Assembly: GCF_000970205.1 (NCBI RefSeq)
Contig: NZ_CP009512.1
Span: 3,410,001 to 3,474,000 of the forward strand
Source of the DNA: Methanosarcina mazei S-6
GTDB taxonomy: Archaea > Halobacteriota > Methanosarcinia > Methanosarcinales > Methanosarcinaceae
Direction: 5' to 3'
DNA length: 64,000 nucleotides
Positions 1 to 8,946 of the stretch are shown piece after piece. The first letter of the stretch is position 1, and each line of letters begins with the position of its first letter. The notes under the pieces were generated by a model. That model did no database searches and was not told the origin of the DNA. It was given only the letters and a program-made list of their open reading frames with translations. The position numbers and the translations under genes were made by a program.

Positions 1-423
1 ACCCGGAATAAAGTGCTTGATTATCTTGAGCAGGCTGACATCTTTGCTCACCCATCCGGAGACGAAGGGTTCGGGATTTCAATACTGGAAGCAATTTTGA
101 AAAAAGTCCCTGTTGTGGCAATGAACCACAGCGGTGTTTCGGATATTATTGAGCACGGTGTAGACGGTTTTCTTGCAGAAGACCTCACGGAATTTTCATC
201 CTGCCTTGAAACCCTTATTGAGAACCCGGAACTGAGAACTGAATTTGCCCGGAAAGCAGCTGAAGGGCTTCCAAAATATGACTGGGACAGGATTTATGAG
301 CAGACATGCCGGGTGTATACAGGCATTATTAATGGAAAACATCACAACAGGAGTCTTGAACAGGAGAGCCTATCAGAGAGCGACTACAAAAAGTTGCTTA
401 AAAAGACAGACCAGAGAGAATAA
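1..423 (+). CDS. Glycosyltransferase family 4 (GT1-like), C-terminal part
   Basis: The frame is open to the first base, so this is the C-terminal 140 residues of a longer protein. The segment HPSGDEGFGISILEA is the donor-nucleotide-sugar site of GT-B glycosyltransferases of the GT4 type: the E-x7-E motif (E of DEGFG, E of LEA) binds the sugar nucleotide. It is followed by the usual G-V/x-D-I-I-E-H-G-x-D-G-F segment that completes the second Rossmann domain. The family transfers sugars to lipids, glycans or surface polymers on the cytoplasmic face of the membrane. The acceptor cannot be read from this fragment. The last 30 residues are charged and probably a non-conserved tail. Confidence 0.85.
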   Translation, partial: TRNKVLDYLEQADIFAHPSGDEGFGISILEAILKKVPVVAMNHSGVSDIIEHGVDGFLAEDLTEFSSCLETLIENPELRTEFARKAAEGLPKYDWDRIYEQTCRVYTGIINGKHHNRSLEQESLSESDYKKLLKKTDQRE

Positions 424-587
424 CTGGATAAATAAACGGAAAAATGCTGGGAAATGATGAAGAAACCGGGAAGATGAATGGTTTCAAAAGTTTTTGAACC
501 AATGTTTAAATATAAAAAATATCATAATACGCTTAGAGATTTCACGCTGTTAACATATAAAATACAGGTAAAAAAGGAGCCATAAAA

Positions 588-911
588 ATGAGAATGCTGG
601 AAGAATTTTTTCCTGAATTCACGGAAAAGCTGGACGAGATTGACAAGCTCTATGCCGAAAAAAGGATGATTGACGAAAAGACCTATCAGTTCATCTGCTT
701 TGCCCTCTCGATTAAAGCCAGGTCCAAACCCTGTGTCCTGAAGCACTTCAAGGGAGCACTTGAAGCAGGAGCCACAGTCAAAGAGCTCTCATATATCTTT
801 GCCCTGGTAATGAGGGAAGCCGCAGGCGCAGACGACTGCTGGACTCATGATGTAATAGGAGACTGGAAAGAGATCCTGAAAGGCAATATTTCATGCAGCT
901 GCGAAAAATAA
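588..911 (+). CDS. Carboxymuconolactone decarboxylase/AhpD-like protein
   Basis: A 107-residue single-domain helical protein of the CMD/AhpD type. The core ARSKPCVLKH-x3-ALEAGAT matches the family motif in which a redox CxxC precedes a His. Here the first Cys is Ser (SKPC), so only one Cys of the peroxidatic pair remains, and a disulfide-relay role like that of AhpD is doubtful. The C-terminus carries CSCEK, two further Cys that could act instead or bind metal. A GGAG ribosome site lies about 8 bases before the ATG, and a TATA-like tract (tttaaatataaa) is near 505. It stands alone between two unrelated genes. Methanogens keep several such small CMD proteins of unknown role. Confidence 0.8.
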   Translation: MRMLEEFFPEFTEKLDEIDKLYAEKRMIDEKTYQFICFALSIKARSKPCVLKHFKGALEAGATVKELSYIFALVMREAAGADDCWTHDVIGDWKEILKGNISCSCEK

Positions 912-999
912 AGACATGGAATATTTCAGAAAATAGTTTTCGGATTACCTCAAAACAAACTTTCTTTTTTTCAGACTCCAGTGAAGAATTAAATCATTC

Positions 1000-1929
1000 T
1001 TAAAAATCCGTCAGCTTGAGCTGTTTTGGGCGAGAGAGTTTTATTTCCAGAGGTTTCATGTAATCGGCTGAGAGATGATATTTTTCCATAAGACTCCTGA
1101 TTATCCCGTAAAGTTCAGCTTTATAAGCTCTGTCAGCCCCGCCTTTTGCGTACAATTTACGGTAGGGGTCCAGAAGTCCGGGAAAACTGCACGCAAGAAA
1201 ATTGAAAAAATTCTTTCTGGTTTCTCCCCTCAGATAAAGCAGTCCCGGAAGAGCATAATCCACCTCACATTCTGCTGCATGGGAAAGAACCTGTTCGAGG
1301 TTCTGAGGGCTGTCTGTAAGGAAAGGAAGAACTGGCATCATATGGAGCCCGGTGGTGGCTTTTGTGTCTTTAAAAGCCCGGAGGACTGAAAAACGTTTTT
1401 CAGGAGAAGAAGCCAGGGGTTCCAGTATAGAGCTCAGCTCTTCATCTACGGTTGTAACCGTGACCGCAATATTTACCTGCGTAAGTTCGGCAAGTTCTTC
1501 AAGAAGGTCGTAATCTCTGAGTATGAGATCGGATTTTGTGGATATGGTAACCGGGTTTTTGTATTCGATCATTACAGCCAGAACTTTACGCATCAAACCG
1601 TATTTTTCCTCAGCAGGCTGGTAGCTGTCACATACCCCGCCTATATTGATTACCTCTTTTTTCCAGGAACGAGATCCGAGCTGTTTTTCAAGGGCTTCTG
1701 CAATGTTTGTCTTTACATAGATTTTCCGAAAAAAATCTGAGTCTTCCTCCTCTGAAGATGAGGCTTTTTCCTCTTTCTCCAGATAGCTGTGAGAATACAG
1801 TGCATAACAGTATTTACAGCCGTGCTCGCATCCCCTATAAACGTTCAGATCCCACTGGAACGGCAGTGAGAGCCTGCTTGTTTCCTTGATTTTATTGAGG
1901 GTTTTTTTAACCTGGATTTCTTCAAACAT
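1000..1929 (-). CDS. SPL-family radical SAM protein
   Basis: Radical SAM protein of the spore-photoproduct-lyase-like group (also called Rv2578c-like). With the start used here, Cys34, Cys38 and Cys41 form the CxxxCxxC cluster motif inside [12 protein letters not shown] and would ligate a [4Fe-4S] cluster that cleaves S-adenosylmethionine. The N-terminal stretch VKKTLNKIK followed by [12 protein letters not shown] is typical of the family. The frame extends 17 codons upstream to 1980, but the extra residues are not family-like, so the ATG at 1929 is preferred although no good ribosome site is seen for either. The substrate is unknown; true spore photoproduct repair is not expected in an archaeon without endospores. 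A GAA/AAG microsatellite lies just upstream. Confidence 0.8.
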   Translation of the reverse strand: MFEEIQVKKTLNKIKETSRLSLPFQWDLNVYRGCEHGCKYCYALYSHSYLEKEEKASSSEEEDSDFFRKIYVKTNIAEALEKQLGSRSWKKEVINIGGVCDSYQPAEEKYGLMRKVLAVMIEYKNPVTISTKSDLILRDYDLLEELAELTQVNIAVTVTTVDEELSSILEPLASSPEKRFSVLRAFKDTKATTGLHMMPVLPFLTDSPQNLEQVLSHAAECEVDYALPGLLYLRGETRKNFFNFLACSFPGLLDPYRKLYAKGGADRAYKAELYGIIRSLMEKYHLSADYMKPLEIKLSRPKQLKLTDF

Positions 1930-2008
1930 CCCGGGATAAGATAAGGTTGAAAGCCATAAGAAACTTGGCGGGGCAGCCATTTTGTACCAAACCTGTTTTC
2001 GTAAAAAT

Positions 2009-2042
2009 AAAAAAGAAGAAGAAGAAGAAGAAGAAGGGGAAG
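2009..2042. repeat. AAG/GAA triplet microsatellite
   Basis: About ten consecutive AAG-type triplets lie in the short spacer between the stop of the membrane protein at 2047 and the start of the radical SAM gene. It is purine-rich on the plus strand. Slippage here could change the distance between the two minus-strand genes. Confidence 0.8.
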
Positions 2043-2046
2043 AGGG

Positions 2047-2877
2047 TTATTCTCTGTAAATTCCATCTCCTGTAGTAAGTTTTCCTTCCGCCCGAACCCA
2101 GCCTTCCTGCGGGCCTGCTAGCTGTATAGAGATCCTATCAGTGTATTCGTTGAATTGCCAGCCGTAGATCCACCACTCGTTTCTGCCCTCCATCTCGACG
2201 AAAATCTGGACCTCAGCATCAGGAGATGCATCATAATTTGCGTACACCATGCTTTCATAATCGAAATATGCGGGATTAATATAATCGGGTAAAGGTATTT
2301 CCGGTCTTTCTTCGGATTCCCTGAGATTATGTTTGGGCAGAAGTACGGATTCGTTGCCATAAGGGAATCTTGTATTGATCGGATGGTCGGCTTTTAAGGA
2401 GGTCCCGAAGTCAATTGAGGCGAGAACCGGAGTTTCCTCGGAGTACTCGTGAGATTCCACAATCTGCTCCGCCTCCGGAATTTCATTTTCAAAATCATCA
2501 GACCCGGGCTCAGGCTCTGGCACAGCCACAGGAAGAGAATGATAGACCGGCTGAATTTCGGCAGCTTCTATTTTGAACATTAACCCGTATTCAGTATCTT
2601 CAAGGCTGAGATTCCAGTCCGAAGGCTTATTGTAATAGTCTCCATTCACCATTTCCAGCCCGATCCCGGATTTATTATCAAAAACCGGAACAGGCAAATA
2701 TAGAGTTACATTTTGAAGAGTGCTGTTGCTTGTTATGGTTATACTGTAATCATAGCTACTCATAAGGCTGTCATTATACATCTTTTCACTCTGGTTTTCC
2801 ATGTACAGGGAACCCAAAATGAACAGAAGGAGAACAAATAAGATGAGCCCTCCAAGAATTTTTATCCATTTATTCAT
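2047..2877 (-). CDS. Membrane-anchored extracellular protein, unknown function
   Basis: A 276-residue protein not assignable to a named family. Residues about 7-25 (ILGGLILFVLLLFILGSL) form one transmembrane helix or uncleaved signal anchor. The rest is polar, with several N-x-S/T sequons (for example NST, NVT, NKS, NLS, NES), so it is probably outside the membrane and glycosylated. A Pro/Glu/Asp-rich linker near the middle (PVAVPEPEPGSDDFENE) separates two beta-rich parts, and the C-terminal part is rich in Trp and Tyr (NEWWIYGWQFNEY). The start is supported by GAGGGT seven bases upstream. It precedes the radical SAM gene on the same strand by about 120 bases, but nothing links their functions. 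Confidence 0.7.
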   Translation of the reverse strand: MNKWIKILGGLILFVLLLFILGSLYMENQSEKMYNDSLMSSYDYSITITSNSTLQNVTLYLPVPVFDNKSGIGLEMVNGDYYNKPSDWNLSLEDTEYGLMFKIEAAEIQPVYHSLPVAVPEPEPGSDDFENEIPEAEQIVESHEYSEETPVLASIDFGTSLKADHPINTRFPYGNESVLLPKHNLRESEERPEIPLPDYINPAYFDYESMVYANYDASPDAEVQIFVEMEGRNEWWIYGWQFNEYTDRISIQLAGPQEGWVRAEGKLTTGDGIYRE

Positions 2878-3094
2878 TTGCAGACCCTCTTCTTTAAAGA
2901 CTTAAAGCAGATGAGAGGAGGAAATAATTAAATCTTGCTAAATTGAACCGGAAAAGGATCTTGCTTCGAAAAAGAAGGAAAAGAAAAACAGCCCGCGTAA
3001 AAAAATCGTTTTTCAGCTGTTTTAGCCTTTTTTCAGGTGAATTTGATTTCAGGTTAAATTAAGCCTTCATGCAGGCACGGACACGGTTACAGAT

Positions 3095-3988
3095 TTAATA
3101 AATAAAGTCCAGAATGATCGAAACCGCATAGATCACAAGGGTGCTGTGATAAATGGGCAGGATCTTCATTCCGGCACCTGGACTCATTTCTCTCCAGAGA
3201 TAGAGGTTTGAGCCTGCAAGAAGCACAAAGCCTGCGAAGAAACCATAGAGAGCGATGTTCCCCAGTTCCCTGAGGAAGAAAATGGACATAAAGAAATGCA
3301 GGAGCGTAAAACCTGTAACCCAGTACATGGACCCTTTTGCACCGTAAAGGACAGCTATTGATTTCATCTCCCTTGCCCGGTCATTTTCCAGGTCAATGAA
3401 ATCATTCAGCCCCAGATGAGCCATCGTCCAGGGATAAAAGAAAACCATATAGAGCAGTATGGTCATATCCGGCTGTCCGTAGCATAGATAGCCTGCTGCC
3501 GGAAAAAGGGTAAAATCCGTCCTTCCGAGAAGCTGGGCAACAGGAAGTTTCTGGTCTCTTTTTTTTACCTGATAAAAAGCCTCGATGCCGTAAGAGTACA
3601 GCATGATCGCAAAAACGTAAAGTGAATTAGGATAGGGAAGGGTGAAAATCAGGGCTGAAGTGACTAACGCAAGCAAAATAAACAGCCAGAAAGCATTTTT
3701 TGAAGAGATCCTGCCTGAAGGGATAGGCCTCTCTTTAAAAGGCCTCCAGTACCTTGTCATGGTATTTTCCACATCAAGCCTGTCTCTGTTTCTGTCCACG
3801 TAATCGTTGAGCACAAAGCCGGCTTCGAACCCGAACAGGCCTATCAGTGCAGCCTTAATAATTAACTCCCAGGAAAAGCCTCCGTAATTTGCGAAAGCGA
3901 GCACAAGTCCTGAGCAAAAGACGAGGGGCCAGGCAGGAAGAAAGTGAGCGCGTGTGAGATCGAGATAAGATTTCAGGGTTTCTTTCAT
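3095..3988 (-). CDS. UbiA-family prenyltransferase
   Basis: An intramembrane aromatic prenyltransferase-type protein with about eight hydrophobic helices over 297 residues. Two Asp-rich motifs that bind Mg-diphosphate are visible: N61-D62-x2-D65-x3-D69 (NDYVDRNRD) and N195-D196-x2-D199-x3-D203 (NDFIDLEND). Family members join a polyprenyl diphosphate to an aromatic ring, to geranylgeranylglyceryl phosphate or to a (bacterio)chlorophyllide-like acceptor. In methanogens the candidates are archaeol lipid synthesis and methanophenazine synthesis. I cannot tell which, because no lipid or quinone-type genes are adjacent. It is a single gene with its own upstream spacer. Confidence 0.85.
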   Translation of the reverse strand: MKETLKSYLDLTRAHFLPAWPLVFCSGLVLAFANYGGFSWELIIKAALIGLFGFEAGFVLNDYVDRNRDRLDVENTMTRYWRPFKERPIPSGRISSKNAFWLFILLALVTSALIFTLPYPNSLYVFAIMLYSYGIEAFYQVKKRDQKLPVAQLLGRTDFTLFPAAGYLCYGQPDMTILLYMVFFYPWTMAHLGLNDFIDLENDRAREMKSIAVLYGAKGSMYWVTGFTLLHFFMSIFFLRELGNIALYGFFAGFVLLAGSNLYLWREMSPGAGMKILPIYHSTLVIYAVSIILDFIY

Positions 3989-4079
3989 TTTTTGACCTCA
4001 ATTACAAATACAGGGGTTAAATGGAGCTATCCCATAAAAATTATGAGGAAAAGGAGAAATCTTCAATTAATAAGCGCTA

Positions 4080-4802
4080 TTAAAGGATCTTGCTCAAAAA
4101 AGACTTTGTCCTCTCATTCTGTGCATTAAAGAAGATTTCCTGAGGCGTGCCTTTCTCGACTATGATGCCGTCATCCATGAAAAGCACGCGGTCTCCTACT
4201 TCTCTGGCAAAGCCCATTTCGTGGGTCACGACAATCATTGTCATGCCTTCTTTTGCCAGGTCTTTCATGACGTTCAGGACTTCTCCCACCATCTCAGGGT
4301 CAAGAGCTGAAGTTGGCTCGTCAAAGAGCATCACTTTAGGACGCATGGCAAGGGCTCGTGCGATTGCAACTCTCTGCTGCTGGCCTCCGGAAAGGGAACC
4401 TGGATATACATCGGCTTTGTCTTCAAGCCCCACTTTTTTAAGAAGGTCATAAGCCCTGTCATAAGCCTCTTTTTCAGGAAGCCCGCGTACTTTTATGGGA
4501 GCAAGGGCAACGTTTTTAAGGGCAGTCATATGGGGGAAGAGGTTGAAACGCTGGAAAACCATTCCAACTTCTTCGCGGATCTTGTTTATATTCGCTCCCT
4601 GGTCTGTGATTTTTACCCCGTCTATCCAGATTTCCCCTGATGTGGGGGTTTCAAGAAGGTTCAGACAACGGAGGAAAGTGCTTTTTCCGGAACCTGAAGG
4701 ACCTATTACACAGACGACTTCACTTTCCCTAATTTTTTCGCTGATTCCTTTAAGCACTTTCAGGTTTCCGAAACTTTTGTGGAGGTTATTCACTTCTATC
4801 AC
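4080..4802 (-). CDS. Polar amino-acid ABC transporter, ATP-binding protein
   Basis: GlnQ/HisP-type ATPase of 240 residues. Walker A is GPSGSGKST at residues 34-42, the ABC signature LSGGQ at 137-141, Walker B VMLFDE at 157-162, followed by the D-loop SALDPE and the switch His in VTHEMGFA. It would hydrolyse ATP on the cytoplasmic side to drive amino-acid uptake through the permease encoded immediately upstream. Its first codons overlap the end of the permease gene (4786-4802), indicating translational coupling. Order on the minus strand is binding protein, permease, ATPase, with a 420-base spacer between the first two. Confidence 0.95.
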   Translation of the reverse strand: MIEVNNLHKSFGNLKVLKGISEKIRESEVVCVIGPSGSGKSTFLRCLNLLETPTSGEIWIDGVKITDQGANINKIREEVGMVFQRFNLFPHMTALKNVALAPIKVRGLPEKEAYDRAYDLLKKVGLEDKADVYPGSLSGGQQQRVAIARALAMRPKVMLFDEPTSALDPEMVGEVLNVMKDLAKEGMTMIVVTHEMGFAREVGDRVLFMDDGIIVEKGTPQEIFFNAQNERTKSFLSKIL

Positions 4803-5481
4803 TTACACCAAGCCTCCTCTCGATATGATTAAGTACGCGTGAAATGCCCATGGTCAATGCAAGGTATACAAAAGCAACAGAGATGTATGTGGGGAAAGCT
4901 GCAAACGTCTTTGAAACGTACAGCATACCGTTCTTTGAAAGCTCATGTACGCTGATCACTGCAAGCAGGGACGAGTCTTTCAGAAGGGCTATAAACTCAT
5001 TTCCAAGGGGAGGAATGATCAGCCTCACAGCCTGCGGCATGATAACTTCCTTCATAGCCTGCCCTTCGGTCATACCCAGGGAACGGGCGGCTTCCATCTG
5101 GCCCCTGTCAACGGATTTGATTCCTGCACGCACGATCTCTGCATTATAAGCTCCGCTGTTAATGCTGCAAACGGCAATGCCCGCAAGAATAGGGTCGATC
5201 CTGAACGGTTCTCCTGTGATCCCGATAATAAGGCCAGGAATTCCGTAGTAGAAAAGCAGTATCTGTACAAACAGGGGGGTGCCCCTGATGAAGTCAACAT
5301 ATACGGAACTGGGGATCCTGAAAATAGCCCTTTTAGAGAGTTTTCCGAAAGCTGCAATCGTCCCCAGAATTAACCCGAAGAATATCGCAAAGGTAGTGAC
5401 CTCTATGGTAATTACCGCACCCCGTAACAGACTGGGGAATACATTGATAGCGTGTTGAATATAGGACGCTAAGAGAGACAA
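4786..5481 (-). CDS. Polar amino-acid ABC transporter, permease
   Basis: A 231-residue HisM/GlnP-type permease. It has five or so transmembrane helices and the EAA coupling loop [20 protein letters not shown], which docks into the ATPase. The N-terminus [18 protein letters not shown] is the standard start of the family. A single permease gene implies a homodimeric channel. It overlaps the ATPase gene by 17 bases and lies downstream of the substrate-binding lipoprotein gene. The substrate (Gln, Arg, His or another polar amino acid) cannot be decided from sequence by eye. Confidence 0.95.
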   Translation of the reverse strand: MSLLASYIQHAINVFPSLLRGAVITIEVTTFAIFFGLILGTIAAFGKLSKRAIFRIPSSVYVDFIRGTPLFVQILLFYYGIPGLIIGITGEPFRIDPILAGIAVCSINSGAYNAEIVRAGIKSVDRGQMEAARSLGMTEGQAMKEVIMPQAVRLIIPPLGNEFIALLKDSSLLAVISVHELSKNGMLYVSKTFAAFPTYISVAFVYLALTMGISRVLNHIERRLGVSDRSE

Positions 5482-5901
5482 GCTCTAACCTCAATTACTT
5501 AATAAAACGGAATACTTTTTATAAATAATAAATTTGTTATGTGGGTAGATAATATTTAGAATACTTCACAATGCATACAGCATTAAGGTTCTTTTTCTGG
5601 GATATCTCTGCAATAGCTCTTCAGCAGCGTCTTCAGCAGAGATTTTAAAGGAATATCAATAGAAATACGCGTTTTGCAGAAATATATTAATTGAAAAGTG
5701 TTTTCCATTATATAAATTCAATCATTTTAAATTATCATATCAGCGAATATATTTTAAGAATGACAGGGTTGGAAATCACGAAAAACAGTGGGTTATCTAA
5801 TCCGATGATATCAAAAAAGAGAGAATGAAAAAACAAAATTAATAAGAAAAGAAATTGAGAGCAGAAAAATTATGCAGCTCTCGAAGTAAATCTGGTTAAG
5901 T
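5482..5901. other. Spacer within the ABC-transporter cluster
   Basis: About 420 A/T-rich bases between the permease start and the binding-protein stop. I see no gene. The length suggests a separate promoter for the permease-ATPase pair; the tract tttttataaataataaatttg at 5517-5537 contains TATA-like sequence on both strands. Abundant expression of binding proteins relative to the membrane parts would fit such a gap. Confidence 0.5.
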
Positions 5902-6756
5902 TTATTCTTCCATATATTTGGGCAGGTTTGTCAGAAGTTCGTCATACTCGCCGCTTGCTTTGACGTTTTCAAGGCCGGTGTTGATCTTCTGAAGGAGCTC
6001 TGTGTTGCCTGTGCGGACAGCAAACCCATAGGACTCGCTGTTGAGAGGCTCTCCCACAATCTTAATCACGTCTGGCTGGGTTGCAATAAAGGCTTCTGTC
6101 ACTGGAAGATCATTGATCATTACATCCGCGCCGCCAATCTTGAGTTCTTCGATGGCTTCATTGACGTGAGGGAAGTCTTTGATCTCAGCAATGACTCCGG
6201 CTTCTTTGAGTTCTTCTGCTTTCATGAAACCGGTGGATCCAGTCTGGACAGCTACGGTCTTGCCCTGAAGATCAGCAACACTCTGGATCTCTTCATTGTT
6301 AATGGGTACGGCAAGAGCCAGGCCTGCGGTAATATAAGGCTCGCTGAAATCGACTTCCTGTTCGCGTTCCTCGGTAATTGTCATGCCTGAAGCAATGATG
6401 TCAATGTTTCCTGTCTGAAGGGCGGGGATGAGGCCTGCAAAGTCCTGGTCAAGATACTGGACTTTAAAGCCCTGATCTTCAGCAATTGCGTTCAGGAGGT
6501 CAACGTCAAAGCCGACCACTTTCCCGCGGGAGTCTACAATCTCAAAGGGGGGGAACTGGGCTTCAGTACCTACGATATAGGTGGGCATTTCTTCGCCGGA
6601 AGCATTCACTTCAGCGCTGGCTGTCTCTTCAACGGGAGCGCTTTCTTCAGCAGCTTCCTCTACTGTTTCCTCTCCTCCCTGTTCAGCACAGCCGGCTGCA
6701 AAGACAACAGTAGCAATCACAAAAAGCATTGCCATGATCTTTAACATTTTTTTCAT
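5902..6756 (-). CDS. Amino-acid ABC transporter substrate-binding lipoprotein
   Basis: A family-3 periplasmic-type binding protein of 284 residues. A hydrophobic leader ends in a lipobox AAGC with Cys23 as the predicted lipid anchor, so the mature protein sits on the outer face of the membrane. A Glu/Ala/Thr/Val-rich tether (about residues 24-55) precedes the Venus-flytrap domain, which has typical blocks such as AQFPPFEIVDSRGKVVGFDVDL, SGMTITEEREQEVDFSEPY and VAVQTGSTG. It delivers a polar amino acid to the permease/ATPase encoded downstream. The first 25 codons and the preceding ribosome-site region are nearly the same as in the Glu-rich lipoprotein gene just upstream, which points to local duplication. 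Confidence 0.95.
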   Translation of the reverse strand: MKKMLKIMAMLFVIATVVFAAGCAEQGGEETVEEAAEESAPVEETASAEVNASGEEMPTYIVGTEAQFPPFEIVDSRGKVVGFDVDLLNAIAEDQGFKVQYLDQDFAGLIPALQTGNIDIIASGMTITEEREQEVDFSEPYITAGLALAVPINNEEIQSVADLQGKTVAVQTGSTGFMKAEELKEAGVIAEIKDFPHVNEAIEELKIGGADVMINDLPVTEAFIATQPDVIKIVGEPLNSESYGFAVRTGNTELLQKINTGLENVKASGEYDELLTNLPKYMEE

Positions 6757-7480
6757 TAATTTTACCTCTGAAAACTCTTCCTTAATATTAATTATGTAAG
6801 ATAATTAAACTTTTATAAATAGTAAAACAACAGATTAATAGCTTTAGAGTTTAAAATATTTTCTTTATAAAATAGTAAATTATAAAGTAAAGATTGAATC
6901 TGAATAGAGAAGTTTGAAAGTATTTCAGGTCAGATTGGGCTTCACGTTATACAGTTACAATAAAATTAATGTGAACAGAAAAATCTATTTGAAAAAAGTG
7001 ATCGGAAAGCTGCATTTTGCAATACCCGGTAAAAAAATGAAATATCTCTCCCACTTTTTCAGAACGGGCAGAATAAATAAATTCAAAACATTTGTTTTCA
7101 TTTATTTTTTAGAGTGAGCTGAAAGACCCTCCGTTCCCAGAAAAGAATAAATGAAGTTAGCCAGGTTCAGGCAGAAAGTCAGTCATTTATCATGGACAGG
7201 ACCAAAGAAAACTGAGAATGATTCTCTGGAGCCAGATAATAAAAAGTGTTGATGTCATTGCGGCTTTGTCCCGGAGACCTGTAGTAATAAAAGAGTTATG
7301 TAAAAGCTCCATATCTTCAAAAGCTTCAGCTGACTCAATAATTTCCTGACCTGAAATTTGCCCGAGTACTTAATCTGAGCAGAAAAAGCGAAACTTTCCG
7401 GGATTAAAGTACATAAAATCCATTTTTCAGAAATAAGAGGGGGACTATAACTGTAAATTGGGAATAAATTTCAAAAATAG
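6757..7480. other. Long A/T-rich spacer, no convincing gene
   Basis: About 720 bases between the binding-protein start and the terminator of the upstream lipoprotein. The minus-strand promoter for the transporter should lie near 6800-6830, where a TATA-like tract (reverse complement of ttataaatagtaaaac) is seen. A 67-codon plus-strand frame at 6914-7117 has Lys/Phe-rich composition without a ribosome site and is not called. Confidence 0.5.
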
Positions 7481-7505
7481 AAAGATGTAGCCTGAAAAGG
7501 CTACG
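7470..7505 (-). terminator. Hairpin terminator after the Glu-rich lipoprotein
   Basis: GTAGCC (7488-7493) and GGCTAC (7499-7504) form a six-base-pair stem with a six-base loop. Read on the minus strand it is followed by a U-rich tract (atctttctattttt). It lies about 45 bases past the lipoprotein stop. Confidence 0.65.
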
Positions 7506-7546
7506 CGCATTGTGACTTAGAATAAACCGCTTAAGAAGTTTCACTC

Positions 7547-7939
7547 TTATTTAGCTTCTTCAGTAGCTTCTTCTTCAGTAGCTTCTTCTTCAACTACTTC
7601 TTCTTCGGCTACTTCTTCTTCGGCTACTTCTTCTTCAGCTACTTCTTCTTCAGCTACTTCTTCTTCAGCAGGTACTTCTTCTTCGGTAGCTTCTTCAGCT
7701 ACTTCTTCTTCAGCAGGTACTTCTTCTTCGGTAGCTTCTTCAGCTACTTCTTCTTCAGCAGGTACTTCTTCTTCAACTACTTCTTCAGCCATTTCGTCTT
7801 CAGCAGGTGCTTCAGCTACGGGGGTTTCTTCAACAACTTCTTCAGTAGCTCCTTCTTCTGTCTGTTCAGCACAACCGGCTGCAAAGACGACAGTAGCAAT
7901 TACAAGGAGCATTGCCATGATCTTTAACATTTTTTTCAT
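7547..7939 (-). CDS. Glu-rich repeat lipoprotein
   Basis: A 130-residue lipoprotein whose leader is one residue different from that of the amino-acid binding lipoprotein up to the lipobox Cys23. After it the whole mature chain is low complexity: repeats of the form EEVAEEEVPAEEEVAEEATE, rich in Glu, Val, Ala and Thr, with no globular domain. At DNA level these are imperfect tandem repeats of cttcttcagcta-type units. The mature protein would be an extremely acidic flexible rod on the outside of the membrane. It may be a vestige of a binding protein that kept only leader and tether, with the tether expanded by slippage. Function unknown; a cation or metal-buffering surface role is only a guess. 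Confidence 0.75.
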   Translation of the reverse strand: MKKMLKIMAMLLVIATVVFAAGCAEQTEEGATEEVVEETPVAEAPAEDEMAEEVVEEEVPAEEEVAEEATEEEVPAEEEVAEEATEEEVPAEEEVAEEEVAEEEVAEEEVAEEEVVEEEATEEEATEEAK

Positions 7940-8343
7940 TAATTTTACCTCTAAAAGTTCTCTTCCTTTTTTACACCCATCTCATACAAATTCATGAGAC
8001 ATTCATATGAGATATTTATGCATGACCAATCAATTAGATTAAAACCTTTCGATTTGGTAAAAAAATACGAGAACGAGGTAGTCCCAGATATTCCAATAAA
8101 TGGCCCGCTATAAATATATATCTTAATATATCCGGCATATAAATGCTCGATTTTGACATTGGAGGAGAGATAGGATATTAAATATGCTGATGGGGAGCAA
8201 TAAAAGCAGAATTTGAAAAGGGGCGAGCAGGCGAGCAGCAGAAAAATACTTAAAGATATTAAAGTGTTTTCCTGTTGCGCCACTGTAAAACTTTAAAGCC
8301 TTAAGTGCAAAAGTAATTAAATAAGAAATATTGAGGCAGAACT
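7940..8343. other. Divergent promoter region between lipoprotein and IMPACT-family gene
   Basis: About 400 bases between divergent genes. The first 40 bases repeat the ribosome-site region seen before the binding-protein gene at 6757-6780. A/T-rich stretches around 8113-8140 (aatatatatcttaatatatcc) could hold promoters for either direction. A 110-codon minus-strand frame here overlaps the leader region and has no domain-like features, so it is not called. Confidence 0.45.
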
Positions 8344-8946
8344 CTGAATAACTACGAGACCCTGAAAAGTTCCGGAAAGGCTCAAAAAGAGTTCAAAAAC
8401 TCTATATTTATCGGGTACTCCAGACATGTAAAAACCGAAACCGAAGCAAAAGCGTTCATAAATGAAATAAAAAAGCTGCATAAAGACGCGAATCATAATG
8501 TTTCAGCTTACCTTGTTAAAGAAGAGGGGTCCCTTACGCTCAAATATGACGATGACGGAGAGCCCGCTGGCAGTTCCGGAAAACCTGTTTTTAAGGTAAT
8601 CGAGTCTAAAGGATTGCATAACACGGTTGTGGTCGTGACCCGGTATTTTGGGGGTATAAAACTGGGCTTTGGAAGGCTTTCAAGGGCTTACAGGGAAACT
8701 GCAGTTTCAGCTATTGAAGACGCAGGTGCTGTTGAGGTATTTGAAGAGGTAAGGTTCAGAATTCGCTTCGGATATCCCGATCTCCAGAAGATAAGGAGGC
8801 TGGTAGAGGAATACGGGAGAATAGAGCAGGAAAAATACTCGGATACGGTAGAGTTTGAATTTCTCATAAAAAAGGATTTTGAAGAAGAGTTTCATGAAAA
8901 AATGGCAAAACTCACAAAGAACAAAATCGAGCTTGAAAAGGCTTAA
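8344..8946 (+). CDS. IMPACT/YigZ family protein (CTG start)
   Basis: A UPF0029/YigZ-type protein of about 200 residues. The N-terminal domain has the block LKYDDDGEPAGSSGKP followed by VVVVTRYFGGIKLGFGRLSRAY, the family signature. The C-terminal half is the small ferredoxin-like domain of YigZ. The frame has no ATG, GTG or TTG upstream of the conserved start region; the only good position is CTG at 8344, seven bases after GAGG (8333-8336), giving an N-terminus of M-NNYETLKSSGKAQKEF. An in-frame stop lies at 8332. A later TTG at 8614 would delete half of the conserved domain. Eukaryotic IMPACT binds Gcn1 and restrains Gcn2; the archaeal role is unknown. Confidence 0.85.
   Translation: MNNYETLKSSGKAQKEFKNSIFIGYSRHVKTETEAKAFINEIKKLHKDANHNVSAYLVKEEGSLTLKYDDDGEPAGSSGKPVFKVIESKGLHNTVVVVTRYFGGIKLGFGRLSRAYRETAVSAIEDAGAVEVFEEVRFRIRFGYPDLQKIRRLVEEYGRIEQEKYSDTVEFEFLIKKDFEEEFHEKMAKLTKNKIELEKA

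Noticed and set aside
1075-1389. Plus-strand frame of 104 codons inside the radical SAM gene
   Set aside because: Antisense shadow; no ribosome site and the minus-strand protein has clear family motifs.
6914-7117. 67-codon frame in the spacer upstream of the ABC binding protein
   Set aside because: No ribosome site, A/T-driven composition, no recognisable feature.
7951-8283. 110-codon minus-strand frame
   Set aside because: Overlaps the lipoprotein leader region; hydrophobic by base composition only; no ribosome site.
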